Source: a virus
Length of the DNA stretch: 32,633 bases
IMG/VR virus record: IMGVR_UViG_3300032285_002350
Span: 1 to 32,633 of that record
Strand: one strand, 5' to 3'
Shown piece after piece: positions 30,117 through 32,633 of the stretch. A program made the translations under genes and the position numbers. The notes beneath the pieces were generated by a model. The model was given only the letters and a program-made list of their open reading frames with translations, was not told the DNA's origin and did no database searches. Numbering within the stretch: the first letter of the stretch is position 1; each line of letters begins with the position of its first letter.

Positions 30117-30371
30117 TTATAGTGAACTAACGTAAGTATTTCCAGTAGAGATTGCTGCATCAATAGTTGCTATTTCATCTGCTGAGAATTGACTTAGATC
30201 CACATAAGAACCGCTTTTCACTATTTGTAAATGTTCTACATTTCTTTTCACTTGAGCTTTTTTATTTGCTTGTGAATCGTCTGGAAATAAAGAACCATCA
30301 ACGATTCCGTTAATATCATTAACTGAATCGAAAGTTATATCTATGTCTGATCTTTTATTAGGATATTCCAT
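30117..30371 (-). CDS. Small protein of unknown function before the portal gene
   Basis: An 84-aa protein, acidic in the N-terminal part (RSDIDITFDSVNDINGIVDG, SLFPDDSQANKKAQ) with a short helix (KRNVEHLQIVKSG) and a C-terminal LSQFSADEIATIDAAISTG. It starts 12 bp after the fibre 2 stop and ends 24 bp before the portal start. It may be a virion or assembly factor; no family recognised. Confidence 0.65.
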   Translation of the reverse strand: MEYPNKRSDIDITFDSVNDINGIVDGSLFPDDSQANKKAQVKRNVEHLQIVKSGSYVDLSQFSADEIATIDAAISTGNTYVSSL

Positions 30372-30383
30372 GTTGTTGTTTTA

Positions 30384-32633
30384 TTATAGTGTTGTATGTG
30401 ATACTTTTCTCCATGCTATTCCGTCGTAAAATACTGGACATGCAGTATCAGTTGCATATAACATCATACCTGCAACTGGTGAACTAATTGCAAGAATATT
30501 TGTTGAAGTATCTTTCTTAAGAATAAAAGGAGTGTAAACATAACCTGCTGTTGCACCATCAAATTTAAATCTAATATTACTTTGTCCATCTCCTAAATAA
30601 ACCTGATTGCTTCCTGTTGGAGAGAATATACCAGGATTTGCATTTTCATCAATATCGTTACCAATTATGACGTTGTAATTTCCGGTTGTGATACCACCAG
30701 TTGCATTTAAGAAAGATCCAATTTGTACGTTGCCTAATCCTGAACTAATTAATAAACCAGAATTATTTCCGATTGCTGTATTAGAAGATCCTGTTGTTAA
30801 TCCGTTTAAAGCTGCTTGACCAATACCAACGTTATCATTAGAAGTAGGATCAGAAACTCCATTATTATGTCCAGCTCCTTGTCCTATAAATGTATTTCTA
30901 CTTGATGCTGTATAAGCTCCTGCACTATTACCTATGATAGTATTAGCTGCTCCAGTTGTATTTCTTAATAAAGCGCTACCACCAATTGCTAAACCAAAGT
31001 TTCCTGTTGATGCTTCTGCTGCTCTAGAACCAATAGCAACCATACCTGTAAAGCCTGCTGTTGCGCCTGCTGCTGACATAGCATTATAACCAATTGCTAT
31101 AAATCTATTTGAGGATGTAACGTTTTTAGCTGCGTTAAGACCGATAGCAACTGAACCAGTACCACCTGTTAATGAAACGGAAGCTGATGCTCCAATAGCT
31201 ACGTTACCTGCTCCAGTAGCAGCAAATAAAGCTTGATAACCAATTGCAGTATTACTTGCTCCGGTTACGTTTGTTGTTAATGCTTGATGACCAATTGCAG
31301 TATTATTTACTCCTGCTCTTACTGATTTTAAAGCTTGATAACCAACTGCTACAAATCCATCTGCAATATCACCAAAGTTAGCATTAACTGTTTGATATCC
31401 AATTGCTACACCTGTAAGGGTGTTTGAAGAAGTAGTTGCACCGATAGATCCATATCCAATTGCTACTGCTCCTGTTCCGTTGTTTCTATTGTTTGCTTGA
31501 TAACCAATTCCTACTGCTTGGTTACTTGCAGTTGCACCGCCGATTGAAGCTGAACCTACTGCAGTATTAAATGAACCTGTTAAGTTTGTTCCTAAACTAC
31601 CTTGACCTAAAGCAGTATTACCATTACCAAATGTATTTGATATTAAAGCACCAGCTCCTAAAGCAACATGACCAGATCCAGTTGTATTTGCTGCTGCTGC
31701 AGATGCACCAATAGCTACGTTACCATTACCAAATGTGTTTGCGTATAAAGAGTTAACACCAATTGCTAAGTTATTAGCACCAGTTGCGTTAGTAAATGCT
31801 GCTTGATAACCTACTGCCACTGTACCAGTTGATGTGTTATTTTTAGCTGCTTCGTATCCGACTGCTACAACGTTTGCTGCTCCTTGTAATGTATTAGCAT
31901 TAACTCCTATTAAGGTATTATTAGATTGAGTGCTAATTGAAGATCCTGCTAACCAGCCAACTAAAGTATTATTATTTGCTGAAGTTGCTTGATAAGCTGT
32001 ACCAACTCCAACTGCTGTATTACTTGCTCCTGTTGTTAATGCACTTAATGAAAGTTCACCAACTGCTGTATTTTCTTGACCAGATAAAGATGCAGAAGCT
32101 AAAGCTGATGCACCTACTACTGTTGATCTATAAACTGAATTTGCTTTACCAACTCTTACTGCTCCCACAGAAAGTATTGGATCTACAAATGTTAAATTTG
32201 TTTGCGCGTTTGCTTCGCCTGATGTACTTGAACCTGTAATTACTCTAGTCGCTGCGTTATTGTTAATTGTTGCACCTGCACCTGTCGCACCTGTCGCACC
32301 TGTCGCACCTTGTGCTCCACTGCTTCCACTAGAACCTGAAGATCCTGATTGACCGCTAGAACCCGAAGATCCTGATTGACCGCTAGAACCTGAAGATCCT
32401 GCTGCTCCGCTTTGCCCACTGCTTCCACTAGAACCTGAAGATCCTGATTGACCACTAGAACCTGAAGATCCTGATTGACCACTAGAACCTGAAGATCCTG
32501 CTGCTCCGCTTTGTCCACTGCTTCCACTAGAACCTGAAGATCCTGACGAACCTGCTGCTCCGCTTTGTCCACTACTTCCACTAGAACCTGAAGATCCGTT
32601 TGCTCCGCTGCTTCCACTAGAACCTGAAGATCC
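30384..32633 (-). CDS. Large repeat-rich tail fibre (fibre 2), C-terminal part, enters from the right end
   Basis: The open frame enters at the right window end and stops with TAA at 30384. It continues the gene that starts at 446. It begins with the Gly-Ser-Ser array and a short Gly-Ala-Thr run, then AGATINNNAATRVITGSSTS, then about 28 NTAIGxxAL-type repeats (to ~30730), and closes with a unique domain (NQVYLGDGQSNIRFKFDGAT ... CPVFYDGIAWRKVSHTTL), probably the trimerising or receptor-binding tip. A GTG at 32168 lies inside the frame and is not the true start, since the frame is open far upstream and continues into the repeats. The portal-group genes follow. Confidence 0.85.
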   Translation of the reverse strand, partial: GSSGSSGSSGANGSSGSSGSSGQSGAAGSSGSSGSSGSSGQSGAAGSSGSSGQSGSSGSSGQSGSSGSSGSSGQSGAAGSSGSSGQSGSSGSSGQSGSSGSSGSSGAQGATGATGATGAGATINNNAATRVITGSSTSGEANAQTNLTFVDPILSVGAVRVGKANSVYRSTVVGASALASASLSGQENTAVGELSLSALTTGASNTAVGVGTAYQATSANNNTLVGWLAGSSISTQSNNTLIGVNANTLQGAANVVAVGYEAAKNNTSTGTVAVGYQAAFTNATGANNLAIGVNSLYANTFGNGNVAIGASAAAANTTGSGHVALGAGALISNTFGNGNTALGQGSLGTNLTGSFNTAVGSASIGGATASNQAVGIGYQANNRNNGTGAVAIGYGSIGATTSSNTLTGVAIGYQTVNANFGDIADGFVAVGYQALKSVRAGVNNTAIGHQALTTNVTGASNTAIGYQALFAATGAGNVAIGASASVSLTGGTGSVAIGLNAAKNVTSSNRFIAIGYNAMSAAGATAGFTGMVAIGSRAAEASTGNFGLAIGGSALLRNTTGAANTIIGNSAGAYTASSRNTFIGQGAGHNNGVSDPTSNDNVGIGQAALNGLTTGSSNTAIGNNSGLLISSGLGNVQIGSFLNATGGITTGNYNVIIGNDIDENANPGIFSPTGSNQVYLGDGQSNIRFKFDGATAGYVYTPFILKKDTSTNILAISSPVAGMMLYATDTACPVFYDGIAWRKVSHTTL
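30730..32150 (-). repeat. About 28 tandem ~51-bp adhesin-type repeats
   Basis: Units encode about 17 residues with the core N-x-A-I-G-x-x-A, as in fibre 1 but with more length variation. Clear at protein level and diverged in DNA. Confidence 0.8.
32310..32633 (-). repeat. Collagen-like Gly-Ser-Ser coding repeat, right part
   Basis: Near-identical units (CTAGAACCTGAAGATCC with TGATTGACC or TGCTGCTCC linkers, often 27 bp apart) encode GSSGSSGQSG-type sequence. It continues into bases 1-293. Repeats of this similarity are hard to assemble from short reads, so the copy number is uncertain. Confidence 0.9.
32575..32633. repeat. Direct terminal identity, right copy
   Basis: Identical to bases 1-59. 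It supports a circular or circularly permuted molecule of 32,574 bp, with fibre 2 reading through the join in frame. Confidence 0.85.

Noticed and set aside
17363-30371. Integrated prophage with integrase and attachment sites
   Set aside because: No integrase, excisionase or attachment repeats were found, and the ends suggest a closed phage molecule.
30384-32168. Fibre 2 starting at the GTG codon at 32168
   Set aside because: The frame is open far upstream into the Gly-Ser-Ser array and joins the ATG at 446 in frame across the circular junction.
32240-32617. Minus-strand frame of 125 codons rich in Leu-Gln-Val-Leu
   Set aside because: It is the shifted reading of the Gly-Ser-Ser repeat array; the true fibre frame runs through the same bases and across the window ends.

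Overview
The window is almost certainly the complete or nearly complete genome of a tailed siphovirus-like phage that infects a member of the Bacteroidota (Flavobacterium-like). Supporting signs are the low-GC coding DNA, A-rich leaders without a Shine-Dalgarno sequence before most starts, and protein families typical of Bacteroidota phages. Bases 1-59 and 32575-32633 are identical. If this overlap is collapsed, a circle or permuted molecule of 32,574 bp results, and the gene running off the left end joins the gene entering from the right end in the same frame. No integrase, transposase, tRNA, CRISPR array or reverse transcriptase was seen.

Layout, read on the minus strand, which carries most genes. 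Late unit 1 starts at 17836 and runs down to 2928: tail completion, gp10-like neck protein, tail assembly chaperone, two large tail-tip proteins, a Cys/Pro-rich protein, tape measure, small helical protein, S78_2-type prohead protease, scaffold, major capsid protein and tail tube. It ends in a strong terminator at 2840-2864. Late unit 2 starts just after it (2792) and runs through two large repeat-rich fibres, one crossing the contig ends, then a small protein, the portal, a head-tail connector and a 41-residue protein. It ends in a terminator at 27954-27989. From 27909 down to 22453 lies an early/regulatory cluster: HNH/NUMOD proteins, a replication-initiator-type winged helix, a sigma-like factor, many tightly overlapping small genes and a small-terminase candidate. 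The large terminase follows at 22109-20847.

A plus-strand island (17888-20850) sits between the large terminase and the tail genes. It holds a small basic protein, a family-2 glycosyltransferase, an AAA+ ATPase, two NUMOD-only proteins and a small unknown. A second plus-strand gene (25543-25971), a winged-helix protein, diverges from the sigma-like gene with overlapping start codons.

Main points of interest: (1) a -1 frameshift at a T9 tract in the tail assembly chaperone, whose shifted frame ends in an ATGA overlap with the next gene; (2) a 28-bp promoter-like motif before four late genes, which the phage's own sigma-like protein could recognise; (3) a GC-rich repeat clustered around the terminase genes, with one distant copy, as a candidate packaging signal; (4) overprinted genes at 24525-24772; (5) standalone NUMOD proteins and a degenerate HNH protein; (6) tandem Cys-rich modules in a tail-tip protein. 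No lysis genes could be recognised.
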